Source: Phytoactinopolyspora halophila (lineage in GTDB: Bacteria; Actinomycetota; Actinomycetes; Jiangellales; Jiangellaceae). From it: a DNA stretch of 64,000 nucleotides. A program made the translations under genes and the position numbers. Of the stretch, positions 15,926-24,375 are shown piece after piece. Within the stretch, counting starts at the first letter, position 1, and each line of letters starts with the position of its first letter. The notes beneath the pieces are model-generated. The model was not told the origin of the DNA. It was given only the letters and a program-made list of their open reading frames with translations, and did no database searches. The stretch covers positions 310,001 through 374,000 of the forward strand of contig NZ_QMIG01000002.1 in assembly GCF_003287285.1 (NCBI RefSeq), given 5' to 3'.

Positions 15926-17239
15926 TCAGGAACGCCAGCGACGGTTCCGGCGCCGGCGCTCGATGACCTCCCGGATCGGAGGGACGACGACGCCGTGGGC
16001 GGCCATCCTCCTCCGCACCAGGCGGCGAGTGCGGAGGATACCGATGAGGCCGGTCAGCCAGATCACGTAGTGCAGGCATAACGCGACGCGGAGATCATCG
16101 AGTCCGTAGGTGCTGGCTCCGCCCGTACGTATGTCGATGACCAGGCCGATAGCCAGGATCGTTACGAGTGCCGCGGTGAAACCCCCGACGTTGACCATGC
16201 CGGTGGCCGTACCGAGCCGGTTCGGCGGGTTGAAGGTGCGGGCGAAATCGAAGCCGATCATCGATCCCGGGCCGCTGAGGGAGAGCGACAAGATCAACAG
16301 GACGAGCAGCCAGAGCGGAGCCTCCCCTGGCCAGGCCAGCACCGCCGTCCACGCTGACGCATTCGCCAGGACGACCCCGAGAACCAGCCACGACCGCCGC
16401 AAGGGGTGGCGCTGGACGAGCACGCCCACGACGGGCCCAGCTGCGGCACCGGCCAGCACCATCAGGGTCAGAAGCGAGCCGGCCGTACCTTCCGAGAGGC
16501 CCTGACCTGCCACCAGGAAGGGGAATCCCCACATCATGGCGAAGACCATTCCAGAAAAGCCGGTGGAGAAATGCGTCCACAATCCCAGCCGCGTACCAGG
16601 ATGCTGCCATGCCTTCAGCAGATCACTACCGACTCCAGCCCAGGTGATGCGCTGCACGGGCCGGGTGCGCACGTCCGGCGAATCCCGCAGCAGGGCAATC
16701 GCGAGCACCGCGATGAAGACGCTCACGCTCGCCACCGAGCCGAACGCCGGCGTCCATCCCCACATGTCCAGCACGAGCACGAACGGCACTGCGGAGAGCA
16801 CCTGACCGAGCTGGCCGATCAGCCCGGTGAGTTGGGTCAGAAGGGGAACTCGACCAGGCGGGAACCATGCCGCGACCAGCCTGAGCACGCTGACGAACGT
16901 CATAGCATCGCCAGCGCCGACGAGAACTCGCCCGCCCATGGCGACCTGCACCGAGGCCGCTACCGCCAGGACGAGCTGGCCGAGGGCCATCACGACGGCT
17001 CCGATGATCAGCAACCGTCGCGGGCCGATCTGATCGAGAAGGATGCCAACCGGAACCTGGAGGCCGGCATAGACGAGGAGCTGCACGACCACGAACGACG
17101 CGAGGACACTCGCCGTCGTTCCGAACCGTTCGGCCGCAGCCAAGCCGGATACGCCGAATGACGTGCGGTGCAGGACGGCGACGATATACGCCACGAGCCC
17201 GACGCCCCACACGGTCCAGGCGCGCCGCGAGGTTGACAT
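15926..17239 (-). CDS. Major facilitator superfamily transporter
   Basis: The 437-residue protein shows about 12 membrane helices in two sets of six. Loop 2-3 carries the MFS motif A (GILLDQIGPRRLL), where the usual Gly-x-x-x-Asp-Arg is kept in degenerate form. The first helices read VWGVGLVAYIVAVLHRTSFG. Substrate and direction cannot be deduced; related proteins include nitrate/nitrite, organic-acid and drug transporters. It converges with the GIDE-like gene. The last ~20 residues are very Arg-rich and cytoplasmic. Confidence 0.85.
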   Translation of the reverse strand: MSTSRRAWTVWGVGLVAYIVAVLHRTSFGVSGLAAAERFGTTASVLASFVVVQLLVYAGLQVPVGILLDQIGPRRLLIIGAVVMALGQLVLAVAASVQVAMGGRVLVGAGDAMTFVSVLRLVAAWFPPGRVPLLTQLTGLIGQLGQVLSAVPFVLVLDMWGWTPAFGSVASVSVFIAVLAIALLRDSPDVRTRPVQRITWAGVGSDLLKAWQHPGTRLGLWTHFSTGFSGMVFAMMWGFPFLVAGQGLSEGTAGSLLTLMVLAGAAAGPVVGVLVQRHPLRRSWLVLGVVLANASAWTAVLAWPGEAPLWLLVLLILSLSLSGPGSMIGFDFARTFNPPNRLGTATGMVNVGGFTAALVTILAIGLVIDIRTGGASTYGLDDLRVALCLHYVIWLTGLIGILRTRRLVRRRMAAHGVVVPPIREVIERRRRNRRWRS

Positions 17240-17313
17240 CGGTCATCATTGTCCCGCATCCACGGTGCTGTCGCATGCCGCCTTGCGGGACACTCCGACC
17301 GATCAACGTCAAG

Positions 17314-17751
17314 TCACGTTGCCGCCTTCGTGATGTACGACGACAGGGAATCCCGCTCGACCTCGAGTTCGGTGATGCGGCTCTTGACCACGTCACCGAT
17401 ACTCACGATCCCCACCAACCGGCCATCGGCCAGCACGGGAACGTGCCGGAAGCGTCCTGTCGTCATCACCCTGGATAGCTCTTCGAGATCCGTGTCGGGA
17501 GTACAGGTCTGAACCTCGGACGTCATGATCGCCGACACCGGCTCGGACAGGATCGACACGTCATAGCTAGCCAGCGCACGCACAATGTCCCGCTCGGAGA
17601 CGATGCCGTCGACCAAACCGTCTCCGGCCGACACCACAACGGCGCCGATGTGGTGGTCGGCCAGGACTGCGAGCAGGGTACGGACATCGTCCTCGGGGCT
17701 GACACTGACGACGGAGTTTCCCTTGATCCCAAGCAGATCCGATACGTGCAT
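17314..17751 (-). CDS. CBS-domain pair protein
   Basis: The ATG at 17751, preceded by AGGAGG, gives a 145-residue protein made of two CBS motifs (first about 5-60; second about 75-130, RHVPVLADGRLVGIVSIGDV). Such pairs bind adenine nucleotides or related ligands and act as small sensors. The C-terminal tail is a short helix (VKSRITELEVERDSL). The frame is open further upstream to 17877, but that part does not look like protein. It is transcribed divergently from msiK; its target is unknown. Confidence 0.85.
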   Translation of the reverse strand: MHVSDLLGIKGNSVVSVSPEDDVRTLLAVLADHHIGAVVVSAGDGLVDGIVSERDIVRALASYDVSILSEPVSAIMTSEVQTCTPDTDLEELSRVMTTGRFRHVPVLADGRLVGIVSIGDVVKSRITELEVERDSLSSYITKAAT

Positions 17752-17997
17752 GGGAGCCTCCTCGGATTTGCGGAGTACACACCGTGTCCTTGCACGGTAA
17801 GGGGTCCACACGCGTCGCGAAAGACTTTCGTGGAGATCCGATCCCTCCCGGCCGGTTCCGGCGAAAGCCAGGCCCACGTGACTCGTCTCACGACGGCCAG
17901 GTATCGTCTTTTAGACATACGCGCAACGATGCACGTATTTCATCCACTTCACTACGGATCGTCCGGCACGTACCTGCCGGTGAAGGGAAGTAACACC

Positions 17998-19122
17998 ATG
18001 GCCACAGTCACGTACGACAAGGCAACCCGGATCTACCCGGGCCAAGACGCACCCGCGGTCGACAATCTCGACCTGACCGTCGAGGACGGCGAATTTCTCG
18101 TTCTCGTCGGCCCATCGGGCTGCGGAAAATCGACCAGCTTGCGGATGCTCGCCGGTCTCGAAGAAGTCGACACCGGCGCGATCCGGATCGGTGACCGCGA
18201 CGTCACCCACATACCGCCCAAGGACCGGGACATCGCCATGGTGTTCCAGAACTATGCGCTCTATCCGCACATGACGGTTGCAGCGAACATGGGCTTCGCG
18301 TTGAAGATCGCTGGCACTCCCAAGGCCGAAATCCAGCGACGCGTGATGGAAGCAGCGAAGCTCCTCGACCTCGTCGAATACCTCGACCGCAAGCCCAAGG
18401 CACTCTCTGGTGGTCAGCGGCAACGTGTGGCGATGGGCCGGGCGATCGTCCGGGAGCCGCAGGTCTTCCTCATGGACGAGCCGCTGTCCAATCTGGACGC
18501 GAAGCTCCGCGTGTCCACCCGTACCCAGATCGCCTCGCTCCAGCGCCGGCTCGGAATCACCACGGTCTACGTCACGCACGACCAGATCGAAGCCATGACG
18601 ATGGGCGATCGCGTGTGTGTCCTCAAGGATGGTGTCCTGCAGCAGGTCAACACACCGCTGGCGCTGTATGACAAGCCTGCCAACGTCTTCGTCGCGGGTT
18701 TCATCGGCTCGCCGGCCATGAACATCGCCACGTTCGACATCGTCGACGGGAAGGCACAGCTCGGCGAGGCCAGCGTTCCCGTCCCCACCTCGGTGCTCAG
18801 CGCGGTTTCGGCCGAGGATTCGTCCACCCTCACCATCGGGTTCCGCCCCGAGTCACTGGTGCCGGCATCGAGTGACAACGGCGGCGGTGGTATCCCCGTC
18901 ACCGTCGATCTGGTCGAAGAGCTCGGCGCGGACGCCTACGTGTACGGGCACCCGACCGGCCCCGCAGCCGCCGAACAGGTCGAGCGGATGCGCAGCGAGG
19001 CCGTCATCGCCCGAGTCGAGCCCCGCATGGCACCGAACAAGGGTGACAAGGTCGTCTTCGCGGTCCGCGAGGGCGAGTCGCACTTCTTCTCCGCCAAGAC
19101 GGGCGAGCGCATCGAACCCTGA
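17998..19122 (+). CDS. msiK: Multiple-sugar ABC importer ATPase, MsiK/UgpC type
   Basis: This 374-residue protein has all parts of a carbohydrate-importer ATPase. Walker A is GPSGCGKST (39-47), the Q-loop is MVFQNYALYPHMT, the signature is LSGGQRQR (about 136-143) and Walker B is VFLMDEPLSNLD. A C-terminal TOBE/MalK-type regulatory domain spans about 240-374. In Streptomyces one such stand-alone ATPase drives many sugar importers whose operons lack their own ATPase. Here too no permease or binding-protein gene is adjacent, so that shared role is likely. The gene is monocistronic and followed by a strong hairpin. Confidence 0.9.
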   Translation: MATVTYDKATRIYPGQDAPAVDNLDLTVEDGEFLVLVGPSGCGKSTSLRMLAGLEEVDTGAIRIGDRDVTHIPPKDRDIAMVFQNYALYPHMTVAANMGFALKIAGTPKAEIQRRVMEAAKLLDLVEYLDRKPKALSGGQRQRVAMGRAIVREPQVFLMDEPLSNLDAKLRVSTRTQIASLQRRLGITTVYVTHDQIEAMTMGDRVCVLKDGVLQQVNTPLALYDKPANVFVAGFIGSPAMNIATFDIVDGKAQLGEASVPVPTSVLSAVSAEDSSTLTIGFRPESLVPASSDNGGGGIPVTVDLVEELGADAYVYGHPTGPAAAEQVERMRSEAVIARVEPRMAPNKGDKVVFAVREGESHFFSAKTGERIEP

Positions 19123-19136
19123 TCCGTCTCGCATGA

Positions 19137-19187
19137 CATCGTTCGGCAGGGGGCGCTCGACGCATCGGCGCCCCCTGCCGAACGATG
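19137..19187. terminator. 20-bp perfect hairpin after msiK
   Basis: The arm CATCGTTCGGCAGGGGGCGC (19137-19156) pairs perfectly with its complement at 19168-19187 around an 11-nt loop. It begins 15 bases after the msiK stop. There is no T-run; the stem is strong enough to end transcription in either direction. Confidence 0.75.
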
Positions 19188-19251
19188 CGACGGGTGCCGC
19201 TCTCAGACGCGCCGTCGCACCGGACGCGGGAGAATCGCGAGAATATGGCGT

Positions 19252-20520
19252 ATGGAACTGCGCATCCTGGCCACACCCTTAGAACAGCAGGAACTACTCG
19301 ATCTTCCGTGGGACATGCCGCTCGAAGAGTGGCCCGAGTGGTATCTGGTTGCGCTGCCACGCGGTATTTCCCGGCACGTCGTACGGTTCACCAGGTTGGG
19401 GCAGCAGATCTATGCGCTGAAAGAGGTCGTACAGTCTTTCGCGGATAGGGAGTATCGCCTCCTACGCGACCTCGAACGCCTCGACGTACCCGCCGTTCAG
19501 GCCGTCGGCGTGGTCAGCGGGCGGGAGGCACCCGGCGGTGAGCCTCTCGATGCCATCCTGGTCACTCGTCACCTGCAATTCTCTCTTCCCTACCGGGCGC
19601 TCTTCGCCCGGATGATGCGCCGGGACACTGTCGAGCGCCTGATCGACGCCCTCGTGGTTCTGGTCGCCAGGCTGCACCTGCTCGGTTTCTACTGGGGAGA
19701 TTGCTCGCTTTCCAACACGCTCTTCCGCCGCGACGCGGGGGCGTTCGCCGCGTACCTGGTCGATGCCGAGACGGGAGAGCTACACGATCGGCTCAGTGAC
19801 GGCCAGCGGGCACACGATCTGGAGATCGCACGGGTCAACATCGCCGGAGAGATGATGGACCTGGCGGCCTCCGGACACCTCGACGACACGGTCGATCCCA
19901 TCGCCATCGGAGACCATGTCGTGGAGCGTTACGAGGCCCTGTGGGCGGAGCTGACCGAATGGGAGTCATTCGACGTCAACGAGCGCTGGCGGATCGCGCG
20001 CCGGGTGGAGCGCCTCAACGAGCTCGGTTTCGACGTCGCCGAGCTCGACATCGTCACCGACATCGGTGGCCGCACCGTTCGGGTACAGCCCAAGGTCGTC
20101 GATCCCGGCCATCACTCGCGTCGCTTGCTCCGGCTCACCGGGATCGATGCGCAAGAGAATCAGGCCCGCCGGCTGCTAAACGACCTCGACGCCTATGCAG
20201 CCGAGACCGACCAGCAGGGCGAAGACGAGGCGATCGTGGCGAATGCCTGGGTTCTCGACTGCTTCGAACCGGTTATCCGCGGCGTGCCCCGGGAGCTGCG
20301 CGGAAAGCTCGAGGCACCGGAGATCTACCACGAGGTTCTCGAACACCGGTGGTATCTCTCCGAAGAGGCCGGACACGACGTGGGGATCATGGAAGCCACC
20401 CGGGATTACGTCAACTCCGTGCTCCGGCACAAGCCGGACGAGCTGGCGGTACTCGGCGGGACGAGTGCGGATCCCGAGGACACGCAGCCGCTCGGCATAC
20501 CGTGGAACGATCTTCGTTGA
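19252..20520 (+). CDS. DUF4032 protein with kinase-like N-terminal domain
   Basis: The 422-residue protein belongs to a conserved actinobacterial family. Its N-terminal half looks like a lipopolysaccharide-kinase/protein-kinase fold: a Lys-containing strand (QQIYALKEVVQ) and a putative catalytic loop (GFYWGDCSLSNTLF) where kinases have HxD-xxxxN, here with Trp/Gly before the Asp. AYLVDAETGE resembles the metal-binding DFG-like Asp. The C-terminal half (about 230-420) is the DUF4032 region, seen with this N-terminus in actinobacteria. Substrate unknown. The gene lies alone between msiK and the anchored glycosidase. Confidence 0.75.
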   Translation: MELRILATPLEQQELLDLPWDMPLEEWPEWYLVALPRGISRHVVRFTRLGQQIYALKEVVQSFADREYRLLRDLERLDVPAVQAVGVVSGREAPGGEPLDAILVTRHLQFSLPYRALFARMMRRDTVERLIDALVVLVARLHLLGFYWGDCSLSNTLFRRDAGAFAAYLVDAETGELHDRLSDGQRAHDLEIARVNIAGEMMDLAASGHLDDTVDPIAIGDHVVERYEALWAELTEWESFDVNERWRIARRVERLNELGFDVAELDIVTDIGGRTVRVQPKVVDPGHHSRRLLRLTGIDAQENQARRLLNDLDAYAAETDQQGEDEAIVANAWVLDCFEPVIRGVPRELRGKLEAPEIYHEVLEHRWYLSEEAGHDVGIMEATRDYVNSVLRHKPDELAVLGGTSADPEDTQPLGIPWNDLR

Positions 20521-20595
20521 GCGCGCCGATGACACGAGGTTGCTGCGCGCTCGAACGCCGGGATGCTATTTTCTCTCCGGCATAGCTGACGTCGT

Positions 20596-20615
20596 GGAGA
20601 TATTCGGAGATATTC
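20596..20615 (+). repeat. Tandem 10-bp repeat carrying two ribosome-binding sites
   Basis: GGAGATATTC occurs twice in a row directly before the GTG at 20616. Each copy contains the Shine-Dalgarno-like GGAGA. Only the second lies at a usual distance (five bases) from the start codon. Confidence 0.6.
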
Positions 20616-22031
20616 GTGAAGTTCACTGCACGCTTGACTGGGAGGTGCATGGCAGCGCTGACCAGTTGTGCGGTCGGGGGAGCGGTGACGCTGGTCGCGG
20701 CCACCATGCCGGCCGCAGCTCAGGAATCCGTCGAGACCGACAACTACCGCGCTCCATCCGCACCTCTTGTCGGAGGAAATGCCGCGTACGAGTACGCGCC
20801 GTCGGTGATGTACGAGGACGGCATGTACCGCATGTGGTACTGCGCCCAGGTCCCGCACAACAATGTGGCGGGCGACGACATCCTCTACGCGGAGTCGGCC
20901 GACCCGGACGGACCCTTCACCGCGCCCGGCGGTGGGGACCCGCAGCTGGTCTTCGAAGGCCGTGGCGACGGCAGCAGCTTCGACAGCCAGCACACCTGCG
21001 ACCCGTCCGTCGTGAAAGTCGACGGCACGTACTACATGTACTACGGCGCCGCGATCGACGACGGCGAGACCACCATGGGTGTGGCCCGCAGCGCCGACGG
21101 CATCGAGTGGGAACGCATGGTGGACGAGCCGATCGTCGCCCCGGCACACCAGGCAGACCACGGCAACGATTACGGCGCCGGTCAGCCGAGTGTCACGTAC
21201 GTAGACGGCCAGTTCTACATGCTCTTCACCGACACCACGGGTGCCGGCGCCGATCCGAACAACGGCGCGGGCCAGTTCGCCTGGCGCTCGCCCGACCCCA
21301 CGTTCCAGACAGATGTGGAAGTGTTCACGGCCGAGGGGTGGCAGGAGCGGACCTCCGCGAACTCGCGTAGTTTCTCGGTGGTCAACGGATTCTCCGTCGA
21401 CTGGCAGTACTCGGATGCGCTCGAAACGTTCATCATCGCTCACCACAACGACGAAGGCGTCACGACGCTCACCTTTCTGGACGGCGAGAATCTCGCCGAG
21501 CACTCGTACGAACAGGTGAACGTCGATGGAGCATGGGCCGAGGGGCCGGGCATCGTTTCCACTCCCGCGCAGCACGCGATCGACGATCCGCAGGGCGAGT
21601 GCGGGCGCGTGCTGGTCGACCTGATGCATGCCAGCCACGGCGAGCCCCCGCAGGATCTGGTGCACAAGGGGATCGACGTCATCGCGCCGATCGACTGTGA
21701 GCCGGAACCGACCCCGACGCCCACGTCGACCCCGACCCCCACGCCAACCCCAACGACCACACCAACGCCGACGCCCACTCCGACACCGACGTCGACGCCC
21801 ACGCCGACCCCGACGGATGAGCCCACCGAGGATCCAACCGAGGAACCCACGGACGAGCCCACCGAAGAACCCACGGACGAGCCCACCGACGATCCGTCCG
21901 ATGACGAGGACGACGACTTGCCGGACACCGGAAGCGAGACCGGCATCGTGGCGGGTGCCGGCATGGCGTTGCTGGCTGGTGCCGGCGTGTTGCTGTACGT
22001 GACACGCCTGCGCACGCACGGGAGTGCCTGA
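20616..22031 (+). CDS. LPXTG-anchored, GH43-like five-bladed propeller protein
   Basis: This 471-residue protein begins with a signal peptide (about 1-34, ending near PAAAQE). The main domain (about 40-345) has propeller-type repeats such as YAPSVMYEDGMYRMWYC, CDPSVVKVDGTYYMYYGAA and GQPSVTYVDGQFYMLFTD, as in GH43/GH32-like glycosidases. A low-complexity stalk of Thr-Pro then Asp/Glu-Pro-Thr repeats follows (about 365-432). A sortase signal LPDTG (435-439), a membrane helix and a basic tail (RLRTHGSA) end the protein. It is likely a cell-wall-bound sugar-active enzyme or binding protein. A downstream ATG at 20649 would cut the signal peptide. Confidence 0.8.
   Translation: MKFTARLTGRCMAALTSCAVGGAVTLVAATMPAAAQESVETDNYRAPSAPLVGGNAAYEYAPSVMYEDGMYRMWYCAQVPHNNVAGDDILYAESADPDGPFTAPGGGDPQLVFEGRGDGSSFDSQHTCDPSVVKVDGTYYMYYGAAIDDGETTMGVARSADGIEWERMVDEPIVAPAHQADHGNDYGAGQPSVTYVDGQFYMLFTDTTGAGADPNNGAGQFAWRSPDPTFQTDVEVFTAEGWQERTSANSRSFSVVNGFSVDWQYSDALETFIIAHHNDEGVTTLTFLDGENLAEHSYEQVNVDGAWAEGPGIVSTPAQHAIDDPQGECGRVLVDLMHASHGEPPQDLVHKGIDVIAPIDCEPEPTPTPTSTPTPTPTPTTTPTPTPTPTPTSTPTPTPTDEPTEDPTEEPTDEPTEEPTDEPTDDPSDDEDDDLPDTGSETGIVAGAGMALLAGAGVLLYVTRLRTHGSA
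21706..21905 (+). repeat. Low-complexity coding repeat (Thr-Pro and Asp/Glu-Pro-Thr stalk)
   Basis: The DNA repeats near-identical 6-nt units (ccgacg/accccg type) and then 24-nt units centred on gaacccacggacgagcccac. It codes for the stalk that spaces the enzyme domain from the cell wall. Such repeats readily change length by slippage. Confidence 0.8.
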
Positions 22032-22062
22032 TTCGCTCTACCGTCAGCCACGGAAACGAACA

Positions 22063-22099
22063 AGCCGGGGCGGGCCCGTAGATACGGCCCGCCCCGGCT
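22063..22099. terminator. 14-bp bidirectional hairpin between convergent genes
   Basis: AGCCGGGGCGGGCC pairs perfectly with GGCCCGCCCCGGCT across a 9-nt loop. It lies between the anchored glycosidase (plus strand) and the acyl-CoA dehydrogenase (minus strand) and can serve both. Confidence 0.8.
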
Positions 22100-22120
22100 C
22101 ATGTCCGGCTCGTCACCCGT

Positions 22121-23272
22121 TCACGTGCCATTGCGCTCTAAGTCGCGCGCGATGACCAGCCGCTGTATCTGGTTGGTTCCCTCGAAGATCTGCATGACCT
22201 TCGCCTCCCGGAAGTACCGCTCCACGGGGTAGTCACGCACATAGCCCGCCCCGCCGAAGACCTGCACGGCATCGGTGGTCACCCGCATCGCGTTGTCGGT
22301 GGCCACGAGCTTGGCGACGCTCGCTTGATGCCGGTACGCCAGCCCCGCGTCACGGCGGGAGGCAGCCGTCAGGTACAGGGCCCGGGCCGACTCCACCGCA
22401 GCCGCCATGTCAGCCAGCATGAATCCCACACCCTGGTGCGTGATGATCGGCTGGCCGAACTGTTCGCGTTCCTTCGCGTAGGACACGGACGCTTCGAGAG
22501 CCGCCTGGCCCAATCCAGTCGCGATAGCGGCGATCCCCAAGCGACCGGAGTCCAGTGCTTGCAATGCGATACCGAAGCCGTCGCCCTCGTCACCCAGCCG
22601 TCGCTCGGTGGGCACGCGCACCTCGTCCAGATATACGAGGGTGGTCGGTGACGCGTTCAGCCCCATCTTTCGCTCCGGCGTTCCGAAGGAGAGCCCGCCG
22701 GCATCGGCTGGAACCAGGAAGCATGAAATCCCGCGCGAACCGCCGTCCGACGTGCGGGCGAAGACAGTGTAGAAGTCGGCCTGCCCACCGTGCGTCACCC
22801 ACGCCTTGGTGCCCGTCAACACGTAGTGCTCGCCATCCCGGACGGCACGAGTGGACAACGCGGCAGCGTCCGAGCCGGCATGTGGCTCGGACAGACAGTA
22901 CGCCCCTGACAGCTCGCCGCTCACCATGTCGGGAAGCCACCGTTTGCGCTGTTCTGCCGTGCCGAATGCCGCCAGCGGCCAGCATGCCAGGGTGTGCACG
23001 CTCACGCCGAGCGCTACCGTCGCCCAGCGCATGGCCAGCTCTTCGAGTACCTGAAGATAGACCTCGTATGGCTGGGCGCCCCCGCCGACGTCGTCGTCGT
23101 ATGGCAGACCCAGTAGCCCAGATCGGCCGATCAGCCGCAGCACGTCTCGCGGGTAATCGCCGCTGGCTTCCGCAGGATCCGCGCGGGGCCGAAGCTCGGC
23201 GTCGCCGATGTCGCGAACGAGCGTGAAAAGGTCGCCCACCTCGGGGGTCGGCGTGATGCGCGCAACGGGCAT
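22121..23272 (-). CDS. Acyl-CoA dehydrogenase
   Basis: The ATG at 23272 (GGAGGT upstream) opens a 383-residue FAD enzyme of the acyl-CoA dehydrogenase family, which introduces a double bond next to the CoA carbonyl. Typical blocks are AYCLSEPHAGSDAA, GTKAWVTHGG (FAD and substrate binding), VFGGAGYVRDYPVERYFREA and the C-terminal FEGTNQIQ, whose Glu is the usual catalytic base of short-chain members. It stands alone, with no beta-oxidation partners nearby, so the substrate is uncertain; branched-chain or short acyl-CoA is likely. The frame is open upstream to 23353 without protein-like sequence. Confidence 0.9.
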   Translation of the reverse strand: MPVARITPTPEVGDLFTLVRDIGDAELRPRADPAEASGDYPRDVLRLIGRSGLLGLPYDDDVGGGAQPYEVYLQVLEELAMRWATVALGVSVHTLACWPLAAFGTAEQRKRWLPDMVSGELSGAYCLSEPHAGSDAAALSTRAVRDGEHYVLTGTKAWVTHGGQADFYTVFARTSDGGSRGISCFLVPADAGGLSFGTPERKMGLNASPTTLVYLDEVRVPTERRLGDEGDGFGIALQALDSGRLGIAAIATGLGQAALEASVSYAKEREQFGQPIITHQGVGFMLADMAAAVESARALYLTAASRRDAGLAYRHQASVAKLVATDNAMRVTTDAVQVFGGAGYVRDYPVERYFREAKVMQIFEGTNQIQRLVIARDLERNGT

Positions 23273-23415
23273 GTCGTCATACCTCCAACGGCTCGCCGCC
23301 GGACGGAGGTCATCCACCGGCGGTGGTCGTCCATTCGACCAGTACGTGTGCACGGGTGGTGACCCGAATCACACACGAACCGGAGCACGACAGCATACCT
23401 CAGCCAGACCAGATA

Positions 23416-24375
23416 TCAGCGGCGGGCGCGGGCAATCTCATAAAGCGCAACACCGGCGGCCACCCCGGCGTTCAACGACTCGACCTCCCGAGCGATCGGG
23501 ATCCGCGCGACGAGGTCACACGACTGCGTCACGACTCGGGACATGCCGGCACCTTCACCGCCGACGACGAGGCACAGCGGCTGGTCGAGCACGGCAGCGT
23601 CGGCGACGTCGATCTCGCCCGCCCCATCCAGGCCGACGACGAACAGTCCCGCGTCATGATAGGCACGCAACGTACGCGCCACGTTCGTGGCTCGCGCCAC
23701 CGGGGTGCGCGCGGCGGCGCCGGCAGAGGTCTTCCACGCCCCCACCGTCATCCCGGCACTGCGGCGCTCGGGAACGACCACGCCGTGGGCACCGAACGCT
23801 GCGGCCGAACGAACTACGGAGCCGAGATTGCGCGGATCCGTCACACCGTCGACCGCGACGATCAGCGGGGCCTCGGCCGCGTCGTACGCCGACTCGACGA
23901 GCTCGTCGGGATGCGAATACTCGTACGGTGGCATGGTCAACGCCACACCCTGATGCACGGCATCACCGGTCAGCCGATCCAGCTCGGCACGCGGCGTCTC
24001 GAGCAACGGCAACCCTCGCTCGGACGCGGCACGCAGTACCTCCCGCACCCGGCTGTCACTGTCGATGCGTTCGGCAACATACAGCGCCTTGACCGGAACT
24101 TCTGCTCGCAACGCCTCAACCACGGCGTTGCGTCCCGCGACCGTCTCGGCCGAGGCGGCACGGCCACGCGCGCCCGCTCCTCCCGATCGCTTCGGCCCCT
24201 GCTGCTTCTTCTTCGCCGCCTTGCGTGCGGCCGGATGCCCGGTGCGGTCCTCGGCACGGGGCGTCGGCCCCTTGCCCTCGAGGCCACGTCGACGCTGACC
24301 GCCGGAGCCGACCTGCATCCCCTTCTTGGTGCCCGGCTTGCGCACCGCGCCTCGACGGCGGGAGTTTCCTGGCAT
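23416..24375 (-). CDS. rlmB: 23S rRNA (guanosine-2'-O)-methyltransferase RlmB, SpoU family
   Basis: RlmB methylates the ribose of a conserved guanosine (G2251 in E. coli) in 23S rRNA. This 319-residue form has a basic N-terminal extension (about 1-65, many Lys/Arg) usual in actinobacteria. A substrate-binding domain (AGRNAVVEALRA) follows, then a C-terminal knotted SPOUT domain (DGVTDPRNLGSVVRSAAAFG; IPIAREVESLNAGVAAGVAL). The start ATG at 24375 overlaps the cysS stop by one base (TGATG), so the two are translationally coupled. The same cysS-rlmB order is found in M. tuberculosis. Confidence 0.92.
   Translation of the reverse strand: MPGNSRRRGAVRKPGTKKGMQVGSGGQRRRGLEGKGPTPRAEDRTGHPAARKAAKKKQQGPKRSGGAGARGRAASAETVAGRNAVVEALRAEVPVKALYVAERIDSDSRVREVLRAASERGLPLLETPRAELDRLTGDAVHQGVALTMPPYEYSHPDELVESAYDAAEAPLIVAVDGVTDPRNLGSVVRSAAAFGAHGVVVPERRSAGMTVGAWKTSAGAAARTPVARATNVARTLRAYHDAGLFVVGLDGAGEIDVADAAVLDQPLCLVVGGEGAGMSRVVTQSCDLVARIPIAREVESLNAGVAAGVALYEIARARR

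Noticed and set aside
21706-21905. Regular short repeats suggesting a CRISPR-like array
   Set aside because: Units are 6 and 24 nt, in frame, and code for a Thr-Pro/Asp-Glu-Pro stalk; there are no unique spacers and no cas genes.
20406-22019. Long minus-strand open frame of 537 codons
   Set aside because: It is antisense to the signal-peptide/LPXTG protein; its Gly/Arg/Val-rich sequence is what high-GC reverse frames produce, and the plus-strand protein has clear domains.
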